Positions 31,341 to 41,300 of a stretch of 64,000 bases of DNA are shown here, one piece after another. The notes beneath the pieces were generated by a model, which made no database searches, had not been told where the DNA came from, and saw nothing but the letters and a program-made list of their open reading frames with translations. A program made the translations under genes and the position numbers. The stretch comes from Lutimonas zeaxanthinifaciens (GTDB lineage Bacteria; Bacteroidota; Bacteroidia; Flavobacteriales; Flavobacteriaceae): NCBI RefSeq assembly GCF_030503675.1, contig NZ_CP129964.1, positions 124,001 through 188,000 on the forward strand. Direction: 5' to 3'. Each line of letters begins with the position of its first letter. Positions within the stretch are counted from its first letter, which is position 1.

Positions 31341-31976
31341 CTAAAAATCCAGCACTTCTATTTTATTTCGAAACAATTTGATTCTACCCTCATTTTCAAG
31401 CTGTTTAAGCAGCCTGGAAACTACAACCCTGGAAGTATTCAGATCTACAGCAATTTCCTGATGAGTCGTAGTCAATTCGGTACTTCTCATAATCTGAACT
31501 TTATCGACAAGATACTTGAACAGACGTTCGTCCATTTTCAAAAATGCCAAGGTGTCAATGGCTTCCAGCATTTCGTTTAGACGTATATCATAGCTGTCAA
31601 TTACAAAACTTCTCCATGAAGCGTATTTAACCATCCATTCTTCCAGCTTTTCTACCGGTATAAAAATCAATTCAGAATCTTTTTCTGCAACTCCCCTTAC
31701 TTTACTTTTATGACTTTGAAGGCCACTGCCAAAGGTTATTGTACAAGTATCTCCACGTTCCAAAAAATAAAGTACAATTTCCTCCCCTTTTTTGGTTTCT
31801 CTGCTGATCTTGATCGCTCCTGTAAGAATTAAAGGAATCTGATGAAAGGTGTCACCTATATCGAGAAGTAAATCATTTTCCTTGACCTTTTTGTAGGTTC
31901 CGACTTTCGCTATTTCATCCAATAATTCCGGTTCGAAAACCACATTGTAATATTCTTCCAGTTTCTCTCTGATCAT
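31341..31976 (-). CDS. Crp/Fnr-family transcriptional regulator of the sulfur island
   Basis: 211 residues. Cyclic-nucleotide-like beta-roll (about 1-120), a long dimer helix (about 120-150), and a winged helix-turn-helix (about 168-205). The recognition helix TSRVVVSRLLKQL (181-193) keeps the Arg and Ser-Arg of Fnr/Crp but has Val where they use a base-reading Glu, in line with an unusual half-site. There are no N-terminal cluster cysteines; the only cysteine is Cys78 in GDTCTITF. It is transcribed towards the YeeE pair, whose operator lies 4 bases past its stop. It probably binds the GTAAC-N4-GTTAC sites (inference). Confidence 0.9.
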   Translation of the reverse strand: MIREKLEEYYNVVFEPELLDEIAKVGTYKKVKENDLLLDIGDTFHQIPLILTGAIKISRETKKGEEIVLYFLERGDTCTITFGSGLQSHKSKVRGVAEKDSELIFIPVEKLEEWMVKYASWRSFVIDSYDIRLNEMLEAIDTLAFLKMDERLFKYLVDKVQIMRSTELTTTHQEIAVDLNTSRVVVSRLLKQLENEGRIKLFRNKIEVLDF

Positions 31977-32006
31977 GCTCTGATTATTTAGGTGTGAAGT
32001 TAGTGA

Positions 32007-33245
32007 TTATTTGAGTTTTTTTAAGATATAACTACTAATAATTTCAGTTGCTCCTATGTGATTCTTAATGTATGATTTTGTGATATCACCTGTTTTTTCC
32101 CTTCGGAGCCCGTCTTCAACAAGAAGGTTTAAGGTTCTTATAAAACCAGATTCATCCTTTGCAACGAGACATCCTCCCAGGTTGACTAAATCTTTGGCTT
32201 CTTCGAATTTTTCAAATTCCGGTCCAATGAGCAATGGAATCCCAAATACTGCCGGTTCCAGGACGTTATGTACCCCATCCTTATCGAAACCTCCTCCAAT
32301 ATAAGCGATATGGGCGTAACTGTAAATTTTTGTCAAAATACCAACGGTGTCGGCAATAAAAACTTTCGAGTCAGCTGAAATTTCACCTTCCGAATACAAG
32401 CTTGTTTTACAATTAAAGGATTCTTTTAACCTGAGGATTTCTTTTGGAACGATATTATGAGGTGCTACAATCAGACGAATGGTTTCTTTTTGATTTTCAT
32501 TCATAAATTTTGTCAAAAATTTTTCATCCTTCGACCAGGTACTTCCGGCAACAATTACAATTCGATCTTTTACAAAATTTTCAAGAAATTTCAATTGATT
32601 ATTCTGCTCTAAGATATTGGAAACCCTGTCGAATCGTGTATCTCCACTTACGACAACATTTCTAAATTCAATTTGATTGAGCAATTTCCTGGATTCTTCA
32701 TTCTGAACAAAAAAATGAGTGAAAGCTTTTAAGGATTGCCTCATCCAGCCACCATAAGGCTTAAAAAACAATTGATCCTTTCTAAAGATCCCTGAAACAA
32801 GTATAGTTTCAATTTTATGAGACTTTAATTCCTTTAATATATTGGGCCAGAATTCATACTTAACGAAGAGCGCTATACTTGGATTTACTAATTGAATAAA
32901 TTTTTTAGCGTTTGCCTTTGAGTCAAGGGGAAGATATACCACTACATCAGCTCCATCATACTTTTTTTGAATTTCGTATCCTGAAGGAGAAAAAAAAGAA
33001 AGTACAATTTGATATCCCGGCAGGGACTTTTTGAGACTTTCAATGACGGGCCTGCCTTGCTCAAACTCACCGAGTGAGGCACAATGCATCCAGATGGTTT
33101 TATCCTCAAGAGTTATTCCTTTGGCAAGAGTCGAAAATGTCTCCTTTCTCCCTTTGACGAAGAGGCTCATTTTACCGTTGAATACGGCCACTATTCGGAC
33201 AGCAATTCCTATGATGAAAATCGCGAAATTATAGAGGTAACTCAT
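32007..33245 (-). CDS. waaA: 3-deoxy-D-manno-octulosonic acid transferase
   Basis: 412 residues. GT30-family enzyme that adds Kdo to lipid A precursor at the inner-membrane face. N-terminal hydrophobic anchor (about 5-20), then the family block CASLGEFEQGRPVIESLKK with its catalytic Glu, VKYEFWPN, SGDTRFDRV and, towards the end, GGGFDKDGVHNVLEPAVFG. Slightly shorter than the proteobacterial enzymes, as usual in Bacteroidota. It lies 30 bases upstream of the regulator gene on the same strand; a shared transcript is possible. Confidence 0.95.
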   Translation of the reverse strand: MSYLYNFAIFIIGIAVRIVAVFNGKMSLFVKGRKETFSTLAKGITLEDKTIWMHCASLGEFEQGRPVIESLKKSLPGYQIVLSFFSPSGYEIQKKYDGADVVVYLPLDSKANAKKFIQLVNPSIALFVKYEFWPNILKELKSHKIETILVSGIFRKDQLFFKPYGGWMRQSLKAFTHFFVQNEESRKLLNQIEFRNVVVSGDTRFDRVSNILEQNNQLKFLENFVKDRIVIVAGSTWSKDEKFLTKFMNENQKETIRLIVAPHNIVPKEILRLKESFNCKTSLYSEGEISADSKVFIADTVGILTKIYSYAHIAYIGGGFDKDGVHNVLEPAVFGIPLLIGPEFEKFEEAKDLVNLGGCLVAKDESGFIRTLNLLVEDGLRREKTGDITKSYIKNHIGATEIISSYILKKLK

Positions 33246-33292
33246 TTGGAAGCTAAATTAAAAATTTAGAGGTAGAGCGCGTAAAATATTTG

Positions 33293-33300
33293 TATTTTTG
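33293..33300 (+). promoter_or_regulatory. -7 box (TATTTTTG) of the aminotransferase-galE-rmlB unit
   Basis: Matches TAnnTTTG; leader to ATG 33340 about 33 bases. Confidence 0.5.
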
Positions 33301-33339
33301 TCAGGCTATAGCCAAATTTAAGAATTAAATTATACTCAA

Positions 33340-34488
33340 ATGAAGAAAATTCAAATGGTTGACCTGCAAAGTCAATATCAGAAAATCCAGCCCGAAATTG
33401 ATGCTGCCATTAGTGAAGTAGTAGCTTCTGCTGCGTTCATCAATGGGCCTGAAGTAAAAAAATTTCAATCGGATCTGGAGTCATACCTGAATGTGAAACA
33501 TGTTATTCCATGCGCCAACGGAACTGATGCCCTGCAAATTGCAATGATGGGGTTGGGATTGGAGCAGGGGGATGAGGTAATTACAGCTGATTTTACTTTT
33601 GCTGCAACTGTTGAGGTAATTGCCTTATTAAAGTTAACCCCAGTTTTGGTGGATGTTGACCCAAACTCCTTTAATATAGATCTCGAGGCACTTCAAAAGG
33701 CGATAACTCCTAAGACTAAAGCGATAGTCCCTGTTCATCTTTTCGGACAATGTGCAAATATGGAGGCTATTTTAAAAATAGCCAAAGAACATAATTTATA
33801 TGTGATTGAAGATACGGCTCAGGCGATTGGAGCTGACTACACATTTAGTGATGGAAGCACAAAAAAAGCAGGTACCATTGGAGACGTTGGTACCACTTCT
33901 TTTTTCCCCTCGAAAAATTTAGGTTGCTACGGTGACGGAGGAGCGATTTTTACGAATGACGATGATCTCGCTCACACCTTGCGAGGGATTGTCAACCACG
34001 GTATGTATAAACGATACTACCATGACGTGGTTGGGGTGAATTCTAGATTAGACAGTGTTCAGGCGGCGGTGCTTAGATTGAAACTCCCTCATCTGGACAA
34101 TTACTGTAGTGAAAGAAGAAAGGCGGCAAAATACTACAATCAGGGTTTTAGAAGCAATCCTAACATAGTTACCCCGGTTACTGAAAAATGTGGCGAGATC
34201 TGTGACACCTGTAATTGTCATGTTTTTCATCAATACACGTTGAAAATTACAAACGGGAAAAGAGATGCCTTGCACCAGCACTTGGTTGATAAAGGAATCC
34301 CTAATGCGATTTATTACCCTGTTGCCTTGCATAAACAAAAGGCATATCAGGATGAAAGATATAAGGAAGAGGATTTTGAAGTAACCAATGAACTTGTTAA
34401 AAACGTGATCTCATTGCCAATGCATACTGAACTCGAAAAGGAGCAACAGGATTTGATCATAAATACAATTTTGGATTTTATTCAGTAA
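33340..34488 (+). CDS. DegT/DnrJ/EryC1 PLP-dependent sugar aminotransferase
   Basis: 382 residues, fold-type I. PLP lysine in TSFFPSKNLGCYGDGG; other family blocks are NGPEVKKFQ, CANGTDALQIAM and VPVHLFGQCANM. A CDTCNCHVFHQY segment near residue 290 has clustered cysteines. The family transaminates a keto-sugar nucleotide in surface polysaccharide synthesis. The next genes are galE and rmlB, so it probably serves LPS or capsule sugars. The exact sugar cannot be told from sequence. Confidence 0.92.
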   Translation: MKKIQMVDLQSQYQKIQPEIDAAISEVVASAAFINGPEVKKFQSDLESYLNVKHVIPCANGTDALQIAMMGLGLEQGDEVITADFTFAATVEVIALLKLTPVLVDVDPNSFNIDLEALQKAITPKTKAIVPVHLFGQCANMEAILKIAKEHNLYVIEDTAQAIGADYTFSDGSTKKAGTIGDVGTTSFFPSKNLGCYGDGGAIFTNDDDLAHTLRGIVNHGMYKRYYHDVVGVNSRLDSVQAAVLRLKLPHLDNYCSERRKAAKYYNQGFRSNPNIVTPVTEKCGEICDTCNCHVFHQYTLKITNGKRDALHQHLVDKGIPNAIYYPVALHKQKAYQDERYKEEDFEVTNELVKNVISLPMHTELEKEQQDLIINTILDFIQ

Positions 34489-34528
34489 TTAAACATTAAA
34501 GTTCGAGTACTTGGCAAAAAATACATGC

Positions 34529-35542
34529 ATGAAAAAAAATAAGATTTTAGTAACAGGAGGACTTGGATTTATTGGCTCTCACACCGTAGTAGAATTGTTG
34601 AAAGAGGGGTATGAAGTTGTGATCATCGATGATCTCTCAAATACCCGGATGGAGGTTCTGGAAGGAATCAAAGCGATTTCAGGTGTTGGTCCTGAGTTCG
34701 TAAAACTAGACCTTAAAGAGAAGGAAAAGGTTCGAGCCTTTTTTAAGGAGCACAGCATTGATGGAGTGATTCATTTTGCTGCTTCAAAGGCTGTGGGCGA
34801 AAGTGTTGAGGAACCTTTAAAGTACTACGAGAATAATATCGCAACTTTGGTCTATCTTTTGCAGAGTATGGCTGAGAACAAGGTCTCTAATTTTATTTTT
34901 AGTTCATCCTGCACGGTTTATGGACAGGCTGATGAATTACCGATTACTGAAAATGCTCCTGTCAAAAAAGCGGAATCTCCTTATGGCAATACAAAGCAAA
35001 TCGGAGAAGAAATTATTCAAGATACCACAAAAGTAATGGACCTGAAGGCGATTGCTTTACGTTATTTTAATCCAATTGGAGCTCATGAAAGTGCCCATAT
35101 CGGAGAACTTCCGTTAGGAGTCCCTCAAAATTTGATTCCTTTTGTAACACAGACAGCAGCAGGAATACGTAAAGAACTCTCAGTTTTTGGAGATGACTAC
35201 CCTACTCAGGATGGCACAGCCGTCAGAGATTATATCCATGTGGTGGATCTTGCCCAGGCACATATATGCGCGTTGCAAAGGTTACTGGAAGGAAAGAACC
35301 AAGCCAAAATGGAATTTTTTAATGTGGGAACCGGAAAAGGGAGTTCTGTTCTTGAAGTGATCAAAGCATTTGAAGAAGCCAACGGGACAAAGGTGAACTA
35401 TAAAATAGCAGACAGGCGTGAAGGAGACATCACGGCAGCTTATGCCGATACAGAATTGGCCAACAAAGAGCTGGGCTGGCATGCCAAATTGGGATTAAAA
35501 GATGCCCTTTCTTCAGCATGGAAGTGGCAATTAAAACAATAA
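34529..35542 (+). CDS. galE: UDP-glucose 4-epimerase
   Basis: 337 residues from ATG 34529; an upstream TTG at 34511 is not used by homologues. NAD-binding GGLGFIGSHTVVELL at the N-terminus, the catalytic SSSCTVYG serine and the YxxxK in SPYGNTKQIGEE, then LRYFNPIGAH, all typical of GalE. It interconverts UDP-glucose and UDP-galactose. It follows the aminotransferase by 40 bases and precedes rmlB by 39. Confidence 0.95.
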   Translation: MKKNKILVTGGLGFIGSHTVVELLKEGYEVVIIDDLSNTRMEVLEGIKAISGVGPEFVKLDLKEKEKVRAFFKEHSIDGVIHFAASKAVGESVEEPLKYYENNIATLVYLLQSMAENKVSNFIFSSSCTVYGQADELPITENAPVKKAESPYGNTKQIGEEIIQDTTKVMDLKAIALRYFNPIGAHESAHIGELPLGVPQNLIPFVTQTAAGIRKELSVFGDDYPTQDGTAVRDYIHVVDLAQAHICALQRLLEGKNQAKMEFFNVGTGKGSSVLEVIKAFEEANGTKVNYKIADRREGDITAAYADTELANKELGWHAKLGLKDALSSAWKWQLKQ

Positions 35543-35581
35543 ATAGAAGAGATTCTCAAAAAAGATTAAAGCGCATTGTTT

Positions 35582-36640
35582 ATGACTAAAATTCAAAAGA
35601 AAATATTGATTACCGGAGGGGCCGGTTTTATAGGTTCACATGTAGTAAGGTTATTTGTAAAAAAATACCCGGATTACAGGATTTATAATCTTGATGCTTT
35701 GACCTATGCTGGGAACCTTGAAAACATAAAGGATGTTGAAAACGAACCTAACTATAAGTTTGTCAAAGGCGATATCAAGGATATAGAATTTATCAATTCT
35801 TTATTTGAGGAAATACAGTTTGATGCTGTTATCCATCTGGCTGCCGAGAGTCATGTGGACAGATCCATTACCAATCCTAACGAATTTATAGAAACCAATG
35901 TGCTGGGAACTGCAAATCTGCTGAATGCATTCAGAGACAGCAATAAAGGAAATTTTGAAGGGAAATTGTTTTATCATGTTTCCACGGACGAGGTCTATGG
36001 GTCGCTAGGTAAAACAGGACTTTTTAAGGAGACCACACCTTATGATCCGCAATCTCCTTATGCCTCTTCAAAAGCTGCCTCGGATCACCTGGTTCGCGCC
36101 TATGGCAACACCTATGGATTGCCTTTTGTAATTAGTAATTGTTCCAATAATTACGGAGCCAACCAATTTCCTGAAAAACTGATTCCACTTTTCATTAATA
36201 ACGTAAAACTCTCAAAGCCTCTTCCTGTTTACGGAGATGGTAATTATACACGTGACTGGCTGTATGTTGTGGATCATGCAAGAGCCATCGATGAAATTTT
36301 TCATCATGGAAAAAAGGGGGAAACCTATAATATAGGAGGCTTTAACGAATGGACGAATTTGAATTTGATCAAATTACTCTGCAAGCTGATGGATGAGAGA
36401 TTGAACAGGCCTGAAGGAAGTTCAGAAAAACTGATCACTTTTGTTAAGGATCGTGCCGGCCATGATCGTCGCTATGCCATTGATGCAGGTAAAATTAACA
36501 GTGAATTAGGCTGGAAACCTTCGGTTACTTTTGAAGAAGGGCTGGCCTTGACCCTGGATTGGTATCTGTCCAATGATGAATGGCTCGAAAGTGTAACCTC
36601 TGGATCCTATCAGGAATATTATAAAAAGATGTACAGTTAG
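35582..36640 (+). CDS. rmlB: dTDP-glucose 4,6-dehydratase
   Basis: 352 residues from ATG 35582; the in-frame TTG two codons upstream is less likely. NAD-binding GGAGFIGSHVVRLF, the dehydratase active site HVSTDEVYG (Thr-Asp-Glu) and the YASSKAASDHLVRAY helix identify RmlB rather than GalE. It produces dTDP-4-keto-6-deoxyglucose, precursor of rhamnose and related sugars. The remaining rml genes are not in the window. It ends convergent with the barrel gene at 36654. Confidence 0.95.
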   Translation: MTKIQKKILITGGAGFIGSHVVRLFVKKYPDYRIYNLDALTYAGNLENIKDVENEPNYKFVKGDIKDIEFINSLFEEIQFDAVIHLAAESHVDRSITNPNEFIETNVLGTANLLNAFRDSNKGNFEGKLFYHVSTDEVYGSLGKTGLFKETTPYDPQSPYASSKAASDHLVRAYGNTYGLPFVISNCSNNYGANQFPEKLIPLFINNVKLSKPLPVYGDGNYTRDWLYVVDHARAIDEIFHHGKKGETYNIGGFNEWTNLNLIKLLCKLMDERLNRPEGSSEKLITFVKDRAGHDRRYAIDAGKINSELGWKPSVTFEEGLALTLDWYLSNDEWLESVTSGSYQEYYKKMYS

Positions 36641-36653
36641 ATTGATAAAACAG

Positions 36654-38375
36654 CTAGAAGTCAAACTTGTATTTTACTCCGGCAAGAACCTGTAGCCCCT
36701 GAACTTTAAAGTTGGTATAAACCTGATAGTTATCGCTTAAAATGTTGTTGACATTCACAAATATGTCAAATTTGTCATCAATGGTATAAACGCCGTTCAG
36801 ATTGATGTCGAAATAAGCCGCATTTGTAATTCTGATATTTGTGTCAGGAATTATTGAGAGCTCATCCTTTCGATCTGTGGAAAAGAATAAATCGGCTCCT
36901 GCCCTCCATTTTTTTCTCGTGTATTTGGCAAGAAGCGTTGCTTTGACCAAAGGAAGGTTCCAGGCGTGTTCTTCATTTTTAAGGCTGTAGGAATTAAAGT
37001 CAATATTTCCACCAAATTTAAATTCCTGAAACAGATCAAATATGATTTCACCGTTAAAATGAATGGTATTCACATCGTCATAGACAACCTGAAAGGAATT
37101 TCCTGCCTCATAACCTGCTATAACCTCGTTTGAACCGTCAGTGAGCGAGGGGTTCAACCTGAATAACGCTTTATTCTCTTCGTTTATATATGCTGCTTTG
37201 AGATTGAATCGAATTTTTGAATTTAACAATCCTTTGATTCCTGCGTAGGCATTATACTGTTGGTTGGTTCTTTGAATATACAAGGTCGGAGACACAAAAG
37301 GATTTTCAGATACAAAATTCCTGTAACTGTTTTGATTCAGATCCCCAATCACCCCCGCGTAAGCAATCAGTGCCTCTTCGCTAATGTTATAAGAAGCGGT
37401 AACGTTAGGATAAATATAAAATTTACTTCCTTCAAAATTGTTGGTAATACTGTAATAAAGACGTGCTCCAATATTAAGTGTAAGGTTATCCCTCAAAACC
37501 TCAAAATTCGGACTGAACCCAAGATTGAAATACGTATAATCTATATTGTCAAGTTGAAAAAAATCATTTTCAAACTTTCCATTTAACAGTTCCAGGCTGA
37601 TTTCGGAATACATGAGTTCCTGGCCAATCGGAAAATCGATTACGGAATTCAACTCAACATGATTTTCACCGCTCTTGTATTTGTCTGAAAATCTGCTTAT
37701 TGAAACATCTCCGGAATGAAAAAGTGCATCGACAAACTCTATATTTCCACTAACAAAAATATCTGTGTAGGATTGCCTTTCGTCTATTGAGTTGATCGTT
37801 GATTCTGAATATGAAATTTCATCAGAAAGTCCGTACCAATTGTTAGATAAATAAGATAAACCACCTTTTACCTTCCAGTCAAAAGTCCGTTCAGATTGCT
37901 TGTAAAAAAGGTCAGCATCAAACCTTTTGAAATCATCGTTTAAAACGATTCCGTCAATTCCCCCTCCCGAGGAATGATAGTTCAGGAACCCACCAAAATC
38001 ATTGTATTTTGAGGAATTGCTATGGGCAAAAACCTCTATGAGCGGGGTGTTGTAACTACCGTATCCCACTGAGATAAAGTTATTATAAAAACGTTCCTTA
38101 GGAACCCTTTTAAGTGACTTGGCCTTTCCCTTGGCCGGCGTAAAAGTAGATGCTACAGGAACGGAATTGATCGAATAAGTTATTTCTTTTTTACCACCGA
38201 TATCAACACTGTCAATGACCGGTTCCGTATTTATTTTATAGGCTTCAGAAACTGTTGGAGAAAATGGTTTTACCACATTGACTTCTTCCGTGGTTATCCT
38301 GTCCTTTTTCTTCTTTTGAGAAAACACGGCACCACTTATCATAAATATTATGAAAAACAGGATAATTCTGATCAT
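36654..38375 (-). CDS. Outer-membrane beta-barrel protein (TonB-receptor-like)
   Basis: 573 residues. Signal peptide about 1-19 (ending VFSQ), then a basic segment and VNVVKPFSPTVSEAYKI. From residue about 100 to the end there are repeated amphipathic strands, ending in YKFDF, typical for outer-membrane barrels. No complete plug domain is visible, so it is not a standard TonB receptor. It lies 20 bases downstream of the large TPR gene and must be co-transcribed. I recognise the TPR-barrel pairing as common in Bacteroidota, but not its function. Confidence 0.8.
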   Translation of the reverse strand: MIRIILFFIIFMISGAVFSQKKKKDRITTEEVNVVKPFSPTVSEAYKINTEPVIDSVDIGGKKEITYSINSVPVASTFTPAKGKAKSLKRVPKERFYNNFISVGYGSYNTPLIEVFAHSNSSKYNDFGGFLNYHSSGGGIDGIVLNDDFKRFDADLFYKQSERTFDWKVKGGLSYLSNNWYGLSDEISYSESTINSIDERQSYTDIFVSGNIEFVDALFHSGDVSISRFSDKYKSGENHVELNSVIDFPIGQELMYSEISLELLNGKFENDFFQLDNIDYTYFNLGFSPNFEVLRDNLTLNIGARLYYSITNNFEGSKFYIYPNVTASYNISEEALIAYAGVIGDLNQNSYRNFVSENPFVSPTLYIQRTNQQYNAYAGIKGLLNSKIRFNLKAAYINEENKALFRLNPSLTDGSNEVIAGYEAGNSFQVVYDDVNTIHFNGEIIFDLFQEFKFGGNIDFNSYSLKNEEHAWNLPLVKATLLAKYTRKKWRAGADLFFSTDRKDELSIIPDTNIRITNAAYFDINLNGVYTIDDKFDIFVNVNNILSDNYQVYTNFKVQGLQVLAGVKYKFDF

Positions 38376-38395
38376 TGGATAAATTCTGATTTTAC

Positions 38396-41300
38396 TTATT
38401 CTTTTTCAATTATTACAGAGGAATTCGTTTTTGCTTCCTTTTCTTTTATTTTCATGAGTTCACTTCGCGATGCCTCAACAATATCTTCAAATTCCGAAAA
38501 TTTCTCAATCACACTCTCAAGTATGTATGTTGCCTGATAGGCATCCTCCAATGCGTAAAAATTCTTTGCCATAATCACCAGACCCTTTCCTCCCCAATAC
38601 CTGTAGGGTGAATAATCGGAAGCTAATTTTTGTACAGAAACATTGGAAAGCTTATAGTTCCCTTCTTCATGCTTAAAAAATGCATCATAGTAAATGGCTT
38701 CAGCTTTTAGCTCACCCGTAGCATTTTCCTCAACCTGTTTAAAAGCATCTCGTGCTTTTTCAAGGTTTCCTGTTTCAAATGCTGAACGGGCAATAATAAC
38801 CTGAGCATCGGAGATAATTTTAGAATCAGTTTTCGGTCTCGCCGAAATTTTTTCGGCATATTCCACGGCCAACTCGAAATTTTTCAAAGCGTAATTGCCT
38901 TTCATTAAGTTACTTTGAGCAAAAATGATGTTAGGCTCGTTCTCAGCTTCCTTTTCTAATCGGTTTAACCATTTTAAAGCCTCTTCCCAGTTTTCTTTTT
39001 GAAGATAGAATTCCACCACCTTGACCAAAGACTTCTCTGTATATGGCGTTTTTTCTTTCTCAAGTATGAACTGGTAATGAGGAATGGCTTTTTCGTCTTG
39101 ATTCAACCTGCTTAATGCGTCTGCCTGATAAAAATGTGCCGTAAGCGCGTTTGAGCCAGCAGGAAAACGATCGAGATACTTTTGAAAGGATTCAACTGAT
39201 TTTTCAAGATTATTGCTGAGGTAAAATTGCTCTGCGGAGGCAAACATGGTATTCTCAATCTCCTCGTCGCTTACATTCACAAAGTCAACATTTCTAATAA
39301 ACTGTTCATATTCATCCACACGGCCCTGTTGCACATAAATCTGTTTGGCATTTGCAACAGCTTCTTTGGCTTCTTCCGTTCCAGGATAATTGTTCACCAC
39401 CAATTTGTATTTAGCAAGGGCCGGATCATTTTGATCGTTATTAAAGTATACCAATCCTTGTTTTAGCAAAGATTTGGGAACAAGTGAGCTCATAGGATAA
39501 TATTCCACAACCTGATCATAGGCCTTAAGGGCATCATCTGTTTTATTCATTTTAACATATGAATTTCCCAATTCATAAAACGCATCATCTCGCAGGGTTG
39601 ATTTTAGATTCGTATCTGCAAAACGGTTTAAAGCATTAATTTTTTTCTCGGTATCTCCCATGTAGCCATAACAAAATGCGATCTGTAACTGGGCATAATC
39701 CACATCACTTTCGTTTGCTGAAATCACCTTTTCATAAGGAGGAATTGCCTTGAAATAATTGCTGAGTGCAAAATAGCAATCACCCAGCCTTAAATAACTA
39801 TCATTGATCAATTCGGAATTATCAGATGACCCTATAAACTCATTGAAATGACCTCCGGACTGGCTGTAATCCTTCATTTGAAAAAACGTATAGGCCAGAT
39901 GATATAGTAACAAAGAATTTTCCTTGGTTTCCTTCGCTTCATTCATGTCTCCAAATCTCCTGAATGAGTTCAGGGCCTGATCATATGATTTCAGCCGATA
40001 ATACGCTTCTCCTCTCCAAAATAGCGATCGAGCCTTGTACACAGAATTTTCTGATGTTTCAATGGCCAGGTCAAAGTTTTTAATGGCCTCTGAATAATTC
40101 TGGTCTTTAAAAAGCTGAGTCCCGTATAAAAAGGCAACTTTGTGGTATTCATCATTATTTTTAGCGGTTGAATTTTTCAAATAATTCAAGGCACCTTCAT
40201 AATCATTCGCGTTTAAATAAGCACTGATCAAATAATCCCGAACCTCAGACTGATCGAAATCATCCGGGTAAGCGGCAAGATATTCCTGAATCACTTCAGC
40301 AACACTTTTGTAAGGATTACCAATTTCATAACTTAATTTCGCGTAATTGAGCCAGGCATCCTTTTTTATTTTTTCATCAAAGCTCATTTGTTTTGCATTT
40401 CGAAATGCATTGAGTGCTTCTTGTTTTTTATCACTTTTCAAATAACACTCTCCAAGATGGTAATATGCATTCTGGGATACCGCATTATTCCCATCTATTA
40501 TTTTGGTGAACCAAGTCATGGCCTCTTCATAATTTTTTTGCTGATAATAGGCATATCCAAGGAGATAATAATCCGTATTGTTCCATTTGCCTTTTTTTCC
40601 TTCATATTCCAGAAGATAAGGAATGGCGTTATCGAATTCATTTAGATTAAAGTAGCTTTCTCCAACTATTTTGGAAAGCTCAGAACGCTGGATGCCATTT
40701 GATTCCTCCAGAAGAGGTTTTGCAGCATCAATGGCCTCCTTAAATTTTCCTGTTTTGAATTTAATATTAGCCATATAGTATGGAATGTCATCATCAAAGT
40801 TTTGGTCATCCGCCACTTGATTCAGGTATCTGTCAGCTTCGTCGTAATCATCTTCCTGATAGGCCATATATCCATAGTAGTACTTTGCCTGGGCGCCAAA
40901 CTTTTCTGAATTCAATAGACGGGAAAAGTATTTTCTGCTGTTGGCAAAGCTGCCGACGGCAAATAAAGCATAGGCTTTTTTAAAGTTGAATTCTTCCTGA
41001 TTGTAAAGGGTTAGGCTATTTTCATTTATTTTGTTAAACCATTTTAAAGCATAGGCATAACTTCTATTGTTGAAGTAATAATTTCCCACTTCAAGAAATG
41101 CGTTATTTCTTTTGGTGCTGGTCGGGAATTTTTCAAAAAATGAATTCATCAGGTCATCCCCGTTTTTCTGCTTCAGTCGAATGGCGCAAAACGCCTCGTA
41201 ATAATAAGAGCGGGCCTTTAATTCTGAAGCCTCATCAAAAGAAGTTTTTATTTTTTCAAAAATGAGTTGAGAAGCCACATAATCTTTACTCTCATAGAGT

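Noticed and set aside
36654-38375. Standard TonB-dependent receptor with plug
   Set aside because: The region after the signal is too short for a complete plug and lacks its conserved blocks.
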